From Clostridiales bacterium UBA6114 (GTDB lineage: Bacteria; Bacillota; Clostridia; Oscillospirales; Butyricicoccaceae), in contig DIWE01000042.1 of the NCBI GenBank assembly GCA_002423435.1, forward strand, positions 1 through 64,000: DNA of 64,000 nucleotides. Reading direction: 5' to 3'. Both the position numbers and the translations under genes were made by a program. The notes beneath the pieces are model-generated. The model was not told where the DNA came from, searched no databases, and was given only the letters and a program-made list of their open reading frames with translations. Below, in pieces: positions 1 to 7,794 of this stretch. The first letter of the stretch is position 1. The number at the start of each line of letters is the position of its first letter.

Positions 1-40
1 CTTCCATCAGACCCATTCCGTATTCAAATGATAGCTTCAT
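1..40 (-). CDS. Start of a gene leaving the left edge; possibly lactate-racemase-like (LarA/DUF2088)
   Basis: Only the first 13 codons are visible. The reverse strand has an ATG at 38-40 reading MKLSFEYGMGLME and staying open to the edge. A purine-rich ribosome site (aaggaaagg) lies just upstream and overlaps the stop of the triosephosphate isomerase homologue, so the two genes are probably translated from one message. The opening SFEYG resembles, from memory, the start of nickel-dependent lactate racemase family proteins, which racemise or epimerise 2-hydroxy acids. Thirteen residues cannot prove that. The start itself is well supported; the family is a guess. Confidence 0.4.
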   Translation of the reverse strand, partial: MKLSFEYGMGLME

Positions 41-58
41 TTTGGTTACTTCCTTTCC

Positions 59-895
59 TTAACCCTTTATGTAAAGCCGAACAATTTCCAAATATTCTTC
101 GGGATAGAACCCGATATCGCCGGAAAACCGTGTCAGGGCAATCAATCCGCCGTCTATTTCTGGGATCGACGCCAGCATTTCGGCGTTGTCCGCCTTGAGT
201 CCCCCTCCGTAAATCACATCGGTGCCGGGTACGCAGCTTTTGGCAAAGCGAGCTATTTTCTGTATGTATTCCCTCCCGGGGGGAGTTTTCCCGGGACCTA
301 TTGCCCACACGGGCTCATATGCAATTGTCACCATTAAGGGGTCGACGCCCTCAAGTCCTATATCAAGCTGCCTTTTTAAGGTCTCCTCCCACCTGCATTG
401 TTCCTCCGAGGTTTCACCAATGCAGTACAAAACTTTAAGCCCCGCCTTTATCGCACACTTTATCTCTTTGTTCAAAAGGCGGTCTACCGCATCGGCATCC
501 GAAACGCCGGCCTCTGAGAGTATCCCCGCCTTGTCCCGCCTTTCTTCGCAATGACCGATCATCGTATCGCGGCATCCTGCCGCCTTGACAGAATTCGCGG
601 TCCTGTTTGTGGTAAAAGCGCCAAAGCCGCCTCCGACCGCCGTATCCTCGCGGTACACGCCCTGGCTCCCGATCCGCAGAGGGCTGTCTTTATGCAGGGC
701 GTTCACGGCTCTGATCAGATGCGCTTCCGGCAAATACATCACAAATTCGGTATCCGACGGGCTATACTTTTTAAGCTCCTGCTGGGTGCTTTCTACAATG
801 TATTTCCCCCACTGCGAAAACGGGGCAATCCGGTTGACACCTCCGTCTTCGGGCGGTATATCAAAGCGTTTCAGATTCAGGTGGATTCTTTTCAT
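59..895 (-). CDS. Triosephosphate isomerase homologue, divergent (possible tetrulose/other sugar-phosphate isomerase)
   Basis: A 278-residue TIM-barrel isomerase. Lys9 (in NLKRFD), His115 (IGHCEER) and Glu194 (AYEPVWAIGPG) correspond to the catalytic Lys, His and Glu of triosephosphate isomerase. Other signatures are changed: NLKRFD replaces NWKMN, the mobile loop reads GPGKTPP instead of GTGKTAT, the phosphate loop is YGGGLKADN rather than YGGSV, and the protein is about 25 residues longer than usual. These changes suggest a catabolic paralogue acting on another ketose phosphate (L-erythrulose-phosphate isomerases are one known TIM-homologue activity), which is inference. The start is supported by GGAGA seven bases upstream. 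It follows the aldolase and kinase genes on the same strand. Confidence 0.8.
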   Translation of the reverse strand: MKRIHLNLKRFDIPPEDGGVNRIAPFSQWGKYIVESTQQELKKYSPSDTEFVMYLPEAHLIRAVNALHKDSPLRIGSQGVYREDTAVGGGFGAFTTNRTANSVKAAGCRDTMIGHCEERRDKAGILSEAGVSDADAVDRLLNKEIKCAIKAGLKVLYCIGETSEEQCRWEETLKRQLDIGLEGVDPLMVTIAYEPVWAIGPGKTPPGREYIQKIARFAKSCVPGTDVIYGGGLKADNAEMLASIPEIDGGLIALTRFSGDIGFYPEEYLEIVRLYIKG

Positions 896-973
896 ATTCG
901 TTCTCCATTATCGTAACTGTTTACAGAATTTTTTAATGCAAGAGTCAATGATTTCAAAATATAAGGCGACACC

Positions 974-2134
974 TTAAGCGCGGCCTTTCCGGTAACGCTG
1001 CGCCATTTCATCAAGTGAGACATTCTCAATCTTAGTTGCATACCCCACTGAGCCGAAGGCAACGATCAGTGTACCGACAACCTCGCGCACTCCGCGCTTG
1101 ATGCAGTCGATTACGGCCAGAATATCGGGATTGTCGGTTTCCTTTCCTGTGGTCAGGATATCCATAATCGGCGTGACATACACTCTTGGATCGAACTGGT
1201 CGGCCTTTTCTTCCATCAGCTTCCATATCGGCCCGATTACAGCGTTTTTCTGCTTCTCAGGATGTTTCACGAAGAATTCCCGGATGTTGCGGGTCACGGC
1301 CAGCCGGATATCTGTGTCTATATTAATTTTACCGATCCCGCTCGGAATGACGGCCTCCAGTTCATTCAGAGGGATTCCGTGCGCGTTGGTAATTTTCCCT
1401 CCGAGCGCATTGATTTCGTCCACAATATACTGCGGTACGGTTGAGGAGCCGTGGGAGACAAGTACGCCGAAGATGCCCTCATGACGCAGGTTTTCCATGG
1501 ATGCAATCGCAATTTCCCTGCGAAGTTTGACATTCTTCCCTTTCGTCGCGCCATGCTTTGTGCCATAGGAAATCGCGAGGCAGTCGACGCCTGTCCTTTT
1601 GAAAAATTCGCAGACCTTCATCGGATTTGTATAGGTAGAGGTTTCGGCAAAAACGTCATCCTCCACACCTGCAAGGACTCCCAATTCCCCTTCCACGGTG
1701 ACTCCCCGCTCATGGGCAAAGCGTACCACCTCGCGGGTGAGCTCCACGTTTTGATCGAAAGACAGTGACGATCCGTCGATCATAACCGACGTATAGCCGC
1801 CCTCTATGGCAGCCTTGACCGACTCAAAGTCCCGGCCGTGATCGAGATGCATCACGATCGGAATGGATGAATTCGCGCCGACTCTTCCAACGGCGTCCGC
1901 AATGCGCTTCGCGCCGATTTTTTTATCCTCAATCGTCCCGTTTATAAAGTCCGTTCTTCCCCCCATAAAAGCGTTTGCTAGATCCGCGCCCTGCAAAATC
2001 GCCGCCGAACGGAACATCTCATGTGTCTCGATAACCGCCTCGGCCTGGGCGACGGCGTTGACATTGAACGCGCCGTGGGCAAAGCCGTACTTGCTGGAAG
2101 CTTCCAACAGAGGCCTCAAAGGAACTAATGGCAT
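974..2134 (-). CDS. fba: Class II (zinc) fructose-bisphosphate-type aldolase
   Basis: A 386-residue class II aldolase. Zinc and catalytic residues are visible: HLDHG (His96, Asp98, His99), Glu148-Glu150 in VEGELG, His194 in KHG, His228 in VSHGSS, and the phosphate-binding NIDTDIRLA segment. Family members reversibly cleave fructose-1,6-bisphosphate or a related ketose phosphate to dihydroxyacetone phosphate plus an aldehyde. At 386 residues it is longer than the common 285-residue Bacillus FbaA type. A very good ribosome site (taaggaggtag) precedes the ATG. It sits between a phosphofructokinase and a triosephosphate isomerase homologue, making a compact phosphorylate-cleave-isomerise module. 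Whether the substrate is fructose bisphosphate or an analogue cannot be told. Confidence 0.92.
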   Translation of the reverse strand: MPLVPLRPLLEASSKYGFAHGAFNVNAVAQAEAVIETHEMFRSAAILQGADLANAFMGGRTDFINGTIEDKKIGAKRIADAVGRVGANSSIPIVMHLDHGRDFESVKAAIEGGYTSVMIDGSSLSFDQNVELTREVVRFAHERGVTVEGELGVLAGVEDDVFAETSTYTNPMKVCEFFKRTGVDCLAISYGTKHGATKGKNVKLRREIAIASMENLRHEGIFGVLVSHGSSTVPQYIVDEINALGGKITNAHGIPLNELEAVIPSGIGKINIDTDIRLAVTRNIREFFVKHPEKQKNAVIGPIWKLMEEKADQFDPRVYVTPIMDILTTGKETDNPDILAVIDCIKRGVREVVGTLIVAFGSVGYATKIENVSLDEMAQRYRKGRA

Positions 2135-2168
2135 AGAAACTACCTCCTTAATACTTAACCTGCAAAAT

Positions 2169-3368
2169 TTATTTTACTCTCGGGACCGGCCTTTTCCCCA
2201 GTACGGCATAATCCGGCAGCGATGACCCGACGAGCGGTTTTAAGTACTCGATAAACCCGTCGCGGACTCCATTCCCGCGCTCGTTGATCCATTGGGCAGG
2301 AAAAGTTTTTTCCGCATTTGCCACTTTTTCAAGAGGAACAAGGGTATACTCCGTCAGGTATGGATTTTGCGAAGCGCGGAAAAAAGCCGCCATATAACCG
2401 GATTCCCCTTTAACGGCGGAACGCACCGCAAAAGCTCCGACAGCACGGGCTTCCTCGCGGTCGGTCTCAGATTGCATAAGAATCGAACACCTTCCCAGCA
2501 GGCCGGGTTTTTCACTGCGGGACTTAATCCCCAGTTTTCTGACAATCAGGTCGGACAAATATTGCGCGACACCTCCCGGAACCTTGTGCCCGAAGCCGTC
2601 TATAAGGCCGCTATCCGCCAGCGGCTCACCGGAGGGCGAAGTCAACCCTTCGCTTACGGCCACAAGAACGCCGCCTAACTTATCATGCCATTTTGAAACA
2701 TCCTGTAAAAATTCCTCTTCCACAAAGTGACGCTCCGGAAGATAGATGAGCTGCGGCCCGGCCTCATCGGAAGTTTTTGCAAGCGCGGCGGCTGCGGTCA
2801 GCCAGCCGGCGTTTCTCCCCATAATCTCCATGACGCAGACATGGATCGGCAAAGACTCGACATCCCGCCACAATTCCAGCGCGGAAATCGCGGCATAACG
2901 CCCCGCGCTGCCATAGCCTGGGCAATGATCGGTTTCGGCCAAATCGTTGTCTATGGTCTTGGGAATCCCTATCACCCGCAGTTCATAACCGCTCTTTTGC
3001 GCCAGCAGATGAATCTTGTTGCAGGTATCCATGGAGTCGTTTCCGCCGTTGTAAAAAAAGAAACGTATGTCGTACTTTTTTAAGATTTCCAGCACAGCCG
3101 GAAAATCCGCCTCCGTCAGTTTTCTGCGGCAGGACCCTAAAACCGAGGCGGGCGTATGAGACAGCGCCAAAACAATCTCGTCATCCTCCGAGCCAAGGTC
3201 GATAAAATCCTCTTTCAGCAACCCCTCCACACCGAACCGCGCGCCGTAAATCCCCTTGATTCCCGGATGCAGGCGCGCTTCCTCTATCACACCCTGAAGC
3301 GATGCGTTAATCACGGCGGTCGGCCCGCCGCCATGTGCTACCAACAGATTCCCGGAAAATACGCTCAA
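2169..3368 (-). CDS. 6-phosphofructokinase family protein (PPi-type signature)
   Basis: A 399-residue phosphofructokinase. The N-terminal nucleotide/PPi loop is HGGGPTAVIN. The catalytic segment PKTIDNDL (Asp140, Asp142) has the Lys typical of PPi-dependent enzymes, where ATP enzymes have Gly. A MGRNAGWL substrate loop follows near residue 183. The usual GGDGS/GGDDS metal loop reads GGNDS (Asn110-Asp111). The second Asp argues against ATP, but the usual metal-binding Asp is Asn. The start is a TTG eight bases after GGAGGG. The gene precedes the aldolase with a 34-bp gap and is likely co-transcribed. Phosphoryl donor and sugar (fructose-6-phosphate or an analogue) are undetermined. Confidence 0.88.
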   Translation of the reverse strand: MSVFSGNLLVAHGGGPTAVINASLQGVIEEARLHPGIKGIYGARFGVEGLLKEDFIDLGSEDDEIVLALSHTPASVLGSCRRKLTEADFPAVLEILKKYDIRFFFYNGGNDSMDTCNKIHLLAQKSGYELRVIGIPKTIDNDLAETDHCPGYGSAGRYAAISALELWRDVESLPIHVCVMEIMGRNAGWLTAAAALAKTSDEAGPQLIYLPERHFVEEEFLQDVSKWHDKLGGVLVAVSEGLTSPSGEPLADSGLIDGFGHKVPGGVAQYLSDLIVRKLGIKSRSEKPGLLGRCSILMQSETDREEARAVGAFAVRSAVKGESGYMAAFFRASQNPYLTEYTLVPLEKVANAEKTFPAQWINERGNGVRDGFIEYLKPLVGSSLPDYAVLGKRPVPRVK

Positions 3369-3442
3369 ATTGATCCCTCCGTTTATTGGTCCTTAATGTT
3401 TGCACGGGCATATTTGAATAACTAAAGATTCATTCCGCTTAC

Positions 3443-3816
3443 TCAAGCGTCGAACCGAACCATGACCTTCATGGCGGTGCTGTCGGGAAGATCCGGACAG
3501 TTATAGGCCTTTGCCGCATCGTTGGCAGAAAATACGTCGGTGGCGAGCGGCAACACTTTAAGCTTATGTGTGTTGATCAGTTCGGCCGCCCTCCGGAAAT
3601 CCGCTCTGGAGTACATAAAAGATCCGATAAAAGAGATTTCCCGGTGGTTGATTTCGTCAACCGGGAAAAGAAATTCCTTCCCATAGACACCAACCTGTAC
3701 AATGCAGCCGCCGCGTCGGGAGACCGTAAGCGCTTGGCGTTCGCCTCTTTGGGGCTCCGGACCGGAACCTCCCGCACCTCCACTTCCCCGATTCCGCTGA
3801 CAACGATCTGTTTCAT
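3443..3816 (-). pseudogene. Zinc-type alcohol/sorbitol dehydrogenase relic with large internal deletion
   Basis: Two frames each hold one end of a medium-chain dehydrogenase. The ATG at 3816 gives MKQIVVSGIGEVEVREVP, a typical N-terminus. A different frame, entered near 3735, gives the C-terminal part with SRRGGCIVQVG, NHREISFIGSF and a normal end at 3443. Intact enzymes of this family have about 340 residues; only about 125 can be accounted for, so roughly 200 or more residues, including the catalytic zinc site and the Rossmann motif, are missing at the junction and the frame is lost. It lies between the phosphofructokinase and SDR genes on the same strand and is surely non-functional as a dehydrogenase. 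Confidence 0.8.
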
Positions 3817-3857
3817 TTTCCCCTCCGTTTACTCCGCCGTGGTGCAAGCGATTATCC

Positions 3858-4661
3858 TTATTCCGGCTTGTCATTCTCCCTAATGTAATCGAGTGCCCCG
3901 GGCATCATTCCCGTGTTCCAACCACCGTCGCAGAATATGACCTGGCCCACGATATATGTCGATTCGTCCGACGCGAGATAGCATGCAAGATTCGCAATCT
4001 CTTCCACCGTTCCCCACCGTTCGACGGGCGAAACCGCAAAAACCTGTTTTTCATCCAGAGCTTTCAGCGCTATCCCGCGTTTCGTCATTTCCGTCTGTAT
4101 CCAGCCAGGTGCTATCGCATTGACGCGGATGTTATACATTGCCCATTCCGCACCAAGCACTGCGGTCATGGAATTGATGCCTGTTTTTGAAATGCAGTAA
4201 GGCGCCCTTCCGACATTGACCATCCGGCTGTTGCCGGATGACATGTTGACTATTTTCCCCCCGCCATTTTTCCGCATAGATCTTCCAGCCGCCTGTGCGC
4301 AGAAAAATGCGCCTTTAATATTGATGTCCATGATCCTGTCGAAATCTTCCTCACTCAGCTTCATGGATGGGCAGGGTTTCTGCACGCCCGCGTTGTTCAC
4401 CAGAATATCCACCTTGCCGAATTCCTTCTCGCAGTAGGCAACCATTTTATAGATTTCACCGACGTCCCTTACATCAAGCTGATAGGATCCGGCGTTTGAG
4501 CCCATCGAGGACAATTCTCTGGCTGCGGCTTCCGCCTCCTCTTTCATGATGTCTGCAATTAGAATATCCGCGCCTTCATTTGCAAATTTTTTTGCAATTG
4601 CCATACCAATTCCCCTTGAACCTCCGGTAATAATCGCAACCTGGTTCTTCAATCTGTTCAT
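3858..4661 (-). CDS. SDR-family oxidoreductase (glucose/3-oxoacyl dehydrogenase-like)
   Basis: A classical short-chain dehydrogenase of about 267 residues. The cofactor motif is TGGSRGIG near the N-terminus, followed by NNAG and the catalytic Ser with YCISK (the YxxxK pair). A C-terminal VGQVIFCDGG segment is typical of SDRs. The chosen start (MNRLKNQVAI) places the Rossmann fold where the family has it; an upstream ATG at 4700 adds 13 residues and cannot be excluded because neither ribosome site is strong. It is the first intact gene on this strand after the decayed sulfatase, so it may be the promoter-proximal gene of the sugar cluster. The substrate is unknown, probably a sugar or polyol. 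Confidence 0.85.
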   Translation of the reverse strand: MNRLKNQVAIITGGSRGIGMAIAKKFANEGADILIADIMKEEAEAAARELSSMGSNAGSYQLDVRDVGEIYKMVAYCEKEFGKVDILVNNAGVQKPCPSMKLSEEDFDRIMDINIKGAFFCAQAAGRSMRKNGGGKIVNMSSGNSRMVNVGRAPYCISKTGINSMTAVLGAEWAMYNIRVNAIAPGWIQTEMTKRGIALKALDEKQVFAVSPVERWGTVEEIANLACYLASDESTYIVGQVIFCDGGWNTGMMPGALDYIRENDKPE

Positions 4662-4750
4662 TTCTACATCACCAAATCTTATTAAAATTTTTGAGACCAT
4701 ATCCTTTTTCCGCCTATCGTCAAGGCGGCCGAAAGGACGTGCCCTAACGC

Positions 4751-5761
4751 TCAGTCGGGTGATCTGAGTATCTTCTGATAGAAATCGTCGATGAGGCCGT
4801 CCTTGGACTCGCGCATATATTCATGCATTCTCCGGCGCATATGGCGGAGGATATCGCAGTACTCCGGCTTGCCAGCCAGATTATTGAGCGCATGCGGATC
4901 GAGTAAATAATCATACAGTTCCTCCGTCACGCGGTATTTGAAGAACTCCGCGCGATGGTGGATATACGCATCCGTTTTGCCCGCTTTTTCCATTGCCTTA
5001 AACGTAAGCCCTTCGGTCGATTCATTAATAAACACCGTTTCCCCGTCGGACCAGCCGTTAAAGATATAGGCATAGCGTTTGTCCTGCACGCAACGCATGG
5101 GATAACATCTCGCCCTTTTGGTGATATGATTGTTCGCCGTCTGGTAGAAAAGGGTGAAGATATCATCATGTAATTATGCATCGGCAAGGATGGTATCCTT
5201 CATTGATTTACCATCGCAGCCCACGATGGGCTCAATCCCCAGGATATCCAGAATCGTGGGAGTATAATCTATGCCGTTGATCAGCGCGTCGCTGACAGAT
5301 CCCGGTTTGATATGTTTAGGCCAGCGCATAATATAAGGACTTCTTGTGCTGTTAAGATAGCAATTTGTCTTTGCATACGGCAATGCCATCCCGTTATCGC
5401 TTAAGAACAATACCATTGTATTTTCGTGGAATCCTGCCTCATCAAGAGCATCCAGAATACGTCCCACGGTCATGTCGCCTCTGTGTACCGAGGCGTAATA
5501 TTGCGCAAGCTCGATACGCACATCCGGCAGATCCGGCAGGCATTCCGGAACATATACTTCGTCCGGGCTGTAAACACGGGGAGGTTTTGTATGGTGGCCA
5601 AAGTACTTTATTTCGTCTTCGGCGCCCGCGAACGGACGATGGGGATCATGGGAATTGATCATGGCAAAAAAAGGGCGTTCTTCTTCTTTCGCCTGGTTGA
5701 AAAATTTCAGGCTTTCCTTGTAATACACTTCAGGGTCCCGGAATACACTTAAAAAAACCAA
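4751..5761 (-). pseudogene. Sulfatase, 5'-truncated and interrupted by an in-frame stop
   Basis: The C-terminal two thirds of a type I sulfatase are readable: FFAMINSHDPHRPF, then FLSDNGM (metal-binding Asp-Asn), RSPYIMRWP and DYTPTILDILG. The N-terminal domain carrying the formylglycine motif CxPSR is absent; the frame opens with a TTG at 5761, directly beside the TctB gene. At 5174-5176 a TAA interrupts the frame, and the same frame resumes in homologous sequence (HDDIFTLFYQTANNH, then MRCVQDKRYAYIFN) to 4751. The stop could come from a CAA glutamine codon. Lacking its catalytic cysteine region, the fragment cannot be an active sulfatase. It implies that the ancestor used sulfated sugars. 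Confidence 0.85.
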
Positions 5762-5774
5762 TACTGTTCCCCCC

Positions 5775-6259
5775 TTACGGCAATAGAACTTTTAGCAGGT
5801 ATAAAAAGACCACATACATGATGGCCCCCCAACGTATACACTGAGATAGTGCCGCCATTTCCTGTCTCCCAGCACGAACAGCATTATCGGGGGAACGATG
5901 ACGGTTGCCAGGATATATCCGATACTCCAGAACAAAACGCCGTAAAAAATACAAAGGCCAAATATGATAAGCGCCCTGATCTCGCCGGTCCAGCCGACCT
6001 GCATGCCTGGGGCTTCGGCACCTTGCTTTTCTAATCTGACATACTTGGCCACAGAAACGAGCAATTGAATCAGCGAGGGAATCCCCATAAAAGCGGCTGC
6101 AAAATATGGGGTGCTCCGACTGTTTGCCCCGGCGTCCGCCCCGCCGAGAATTTCCACCAGGCTGATTTGCGTGGGAATTGCGTAAAATATCATCCAAAGA
6201 CTGAATATCAAAAATACCATGCCGCATATGGCATTATTTCTGTATTTTATTAATTCCAT
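5775..6259 (-). pseudogene. tctB: TctB-like small membrane subunit of a tripartite tricarboxylate transporter, frameshifted
   Basis: Starting at 6259, the frame encodes a small multi-helix membrane protein (MELIKYRNNAICGMVFLIFS, a second helix pair near ALIIFGLCIFYGVLFWSIGYI and ATVIVPPIMLFVLGDRKWRHYLSVYVGG). At the run of six C on the plus strand near 5825-5830 it shifts to a wrong ending. One more base in the run would join it to AIMYVVFLYLLKVLLP in the adjacent frame, the expected last helix, ending at 5775. It is therefore a homopolymer indel, real or a sequencing error. The large TctA subunit is absent and TctC is a stub, so the transporter is not functional here. It would have taken up a carboxylate or sugar-acid ligand. 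Confidence 0.75.
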
Positions 6260-6353
6260 AATTCCCCTCCAAACCTGTCGAATTTTTATAGAGGGAATTG
6301 GCCCGAGAAATCAAGCCAACTCCCTTTATCTTGTATACAGTGGAAAATCTTCT

Positions 6354-6737
6354 TTATTTCTTGAGATATTTGTCAATTATTTCTTTATACGCATCTCTCG
6401 CAGCATAAAGCAATGTTGTGATCTCGCTCTCGCTCATTGGCTCTGTATACGTGTTGTTCGTACTCTTAAGGACTTTCTGATATGTTTCCGTTGGGATTGC
6501 GGCATTGATCTGCTGTGTAAGCCAACTGGCGATTTCATCAGGGGTATCCTTGCGGACACCGGCAATAATGCACCCTTTATATACCTCCATATCTTCGTAT
6601 CCCAACTCGCCGGCCGCGGGAACGTCGGGGAACACATCATCTCTCTTATCGCTTAAGGTCATAAGAACTCTGAATTTTCCCGAATCGACCTGTGGCTTCA
6701 TAACGCTGTTATCAATCAGTAAATCATGCTCTTCCAG
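6354..6737 (-). pseudogene. TctC-type solute-binding protein, C-terminal fragment
   Basis: About 125 residues of the C-terminal lobe of a tripartite tricarboxylate transporter binding protein remain: HDLLIDNSVMKPQVDSGK, then FPDVPAAGELGYEDMEVYKG and DTPDEIASWLTQQINAA. These match the late part of the family, in which full proteins have about 320 residues and an N-terminal signal peptide. The signal peptide and first lobe are missing and the frame upstream is closed by a TGA at about 6738-6740. It lies directly upstream of the tctB remnant, as expected for a tctC-tctB order. Together with the sulfatase and alcohol dehydrogenase remnants it forms a continuous decay zone. Confidence 0.75.
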
Positions 6738-6849
6738 TCAAACCGGCAAATTGCGAAAATTCACCCTGCCTTATATGTGCATTTTTACTATCCCATGGGG
6801 TTCTATAAATAATATATATCCGCAAAAAACATAAAACCAGCGCAATTTA

Positions 6850-6863
6850 CGCAAACGTTATAC
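6850..6863. promoter_or_regulatory. LacI-family operator-like site 1
   Basis: CGCAAACGTTATAC has the central AACGTT common to LacI-family operators. It sits 10 bases upstream of the -35 hexamer of the epimerase gene. The same 14 bases occur inverted at 9262-9275, and a 10/13 match lies at 7758-7770 in front of the LacI gene. Confidence 0.6.
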
Positions 6864-6873
6864 CGGCCGCCGC

Positions 6874-6902
6874 TTGATATTGTTCAAGTATAGCAATATA
6901 AT
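6874..6902 (+). promoter_or_regulatory. Promoter of the epimerase gene
   Basis: TTGATA (6874-6879), a 17-base spacer and a perfect TATAAT (6897-6902) form a good sigma-A promoter, ending 24 bases before the preferred start codon. The operator-like site at 6850-6863 adjoins it. Confidence 0.7.
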
Positions 6903-6926
6903 GATGATCAGAAAGGGGAAATGTTT

Positions 6927-7592
6927 ATGGCGCTTGCACTAATCAATCCAACGCTCGCTTGCGCTGACAGAATGTATCTGGGAAGAGATGTGGACACTCT
7001 TACCGAACTCGGCGCCGAACTGTTCCATATCGATATTATGGACGGACACTATGTTCCGAATCTTTGCTTCGATTTCGACACAATACTTGCTATAAAACAA
7101 CATTCCTCTGTTCCTCTGGATATCCACCTAATGGTGGACCAGCCGTTTGATTATTTGGAAAGAGCCGCCGCTCTGCAGCCTCGATATATAAGCTATCACT
7201 TAAATGCAACGCCATTCCCGTTAAGGATGGCTGATCAAATTAAGGCTCGTAATATAAAAGCAGGTGTGGTGTTGAATCCCATCGACCGCGTCGATAGCCT
7301 AGGGCATCTGCTTCCGCTTTTGGACATGGTCCAACTCATGGGTGTCGAACCGGGCTTTGCGGGTCAACGCTTTATTGAAAGTACAGTGACTAAGGTAAAA
7401 CAGCTTAACAAGTTGCGTCAGGAAAAAAATTTGTCGTTTTTGATTTCGGTGGACGGCGGTATAAACGGAAAAACCGGAAAAGAATGTGCGATAAACGGCG
7501 CGGATATCCTAATAGCGGGAGCCCTTGCCATATTCGGGCAAGACGTTCCGCTTCGGCAGGCTTATTTTAACTTCCGGGCGGCGGTTGGCTGA
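6927..7592 (+). CDS. Ribulose-phosphate 3-epimerase family protein
   Basis: About 221 residues of a ribulose-phosphate 3-epimerase-like TIM barrel. The metal and acid-base residues are visible: HIDIMDGHYVPN, DIHLMV, GVEPGFAGQRF and SVDGGI. Members interconvert D-ribulose-5-phosphate and D-xylulose-5-phosphate, or related ketoses such as allulose-6-phosphate. ATG at 6927 is preferred because AAAGGGG is then about eight bases upstream; the ATG at 6921 has only two bases of spacing. The segment YISYHLNAT differs from the usual FHxEA, which hints at a specialised substrate. It has its own promoter and is followed by a LacI gene on the same strand, so it is probably an accessory sugar enzyme and not necessarily the housekeeping Rpe. 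Confidence 0.85.
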   Translation: MALALINPTLACADRMYLGRDVDTLTELGAELFHIDIMDGHYVPNLCFDFDTILAIKQHSSVPLDIHLMVDQPFDYLERAAALQPRYISYHLNATPFPLRMADQIKARNIKAGVVLNPIDRVDSLGHLLPLLDMVQLMGVEPGFAGQRFIESTVTKVKQLNKLRQEKNLSFLISVDGGINGKTGKECAINGADILIAGALAIFGQDVPLRQAYFNFRAAVG

Positions 7593-7757
7593 AAACCGGA
7601 TTTCAAGCGTAAAGCTGTAACTGGGTAGGAAATTGTGTCCCTCCTTTTTCAGTTCCTGCCCGATTCGTCAAAATCATTTCACACTGCCAAAAGGAGCGGC
7701 CATATATATGACTTCTCTTTTGGGGTTATTATGTTTTGCCTCGACTCCTCGTTATTA

Positions 7758-7770
7758 CGTAAACGCTTTA
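7758..7770. promoter_or_regulatory. LacI-family operator-like site 2
   Basis: CGTAAACGCTTTA, 25 bases before the LacI gene, matches the site at 6850 at 10 of 13 positions and keeps the central AACG. It suggests autoregulation. It also resembles a CcpA cre site, so the acting regulator is uncertain. Confidence 0.45.
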
Positions 7771-7794
7771 AATAAAGGAAGGCAGTGGTTGTGG

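Noticed and set aside
1..6737. A sulfoquinovose (sulfo-EMP) pathway based on the kinase, class II aldolase and sulfatase remnant
   Set aside because: No SQ isomerase, sulfoquinovosidase, sulfolactaldehyde enzyme or sulfonate exporter is visible, and the sulfatase acts on sulfate esters, not sulfonates. It remains only a possibility.
7623..7661. GGGTAGGAA/TTCCTGCCC inverted repeat as a terminator after the epimerase gene
   Set aside because: One wobble pair, a 21-base loop and no T-run. Transcription may well continue into the LacI gene.
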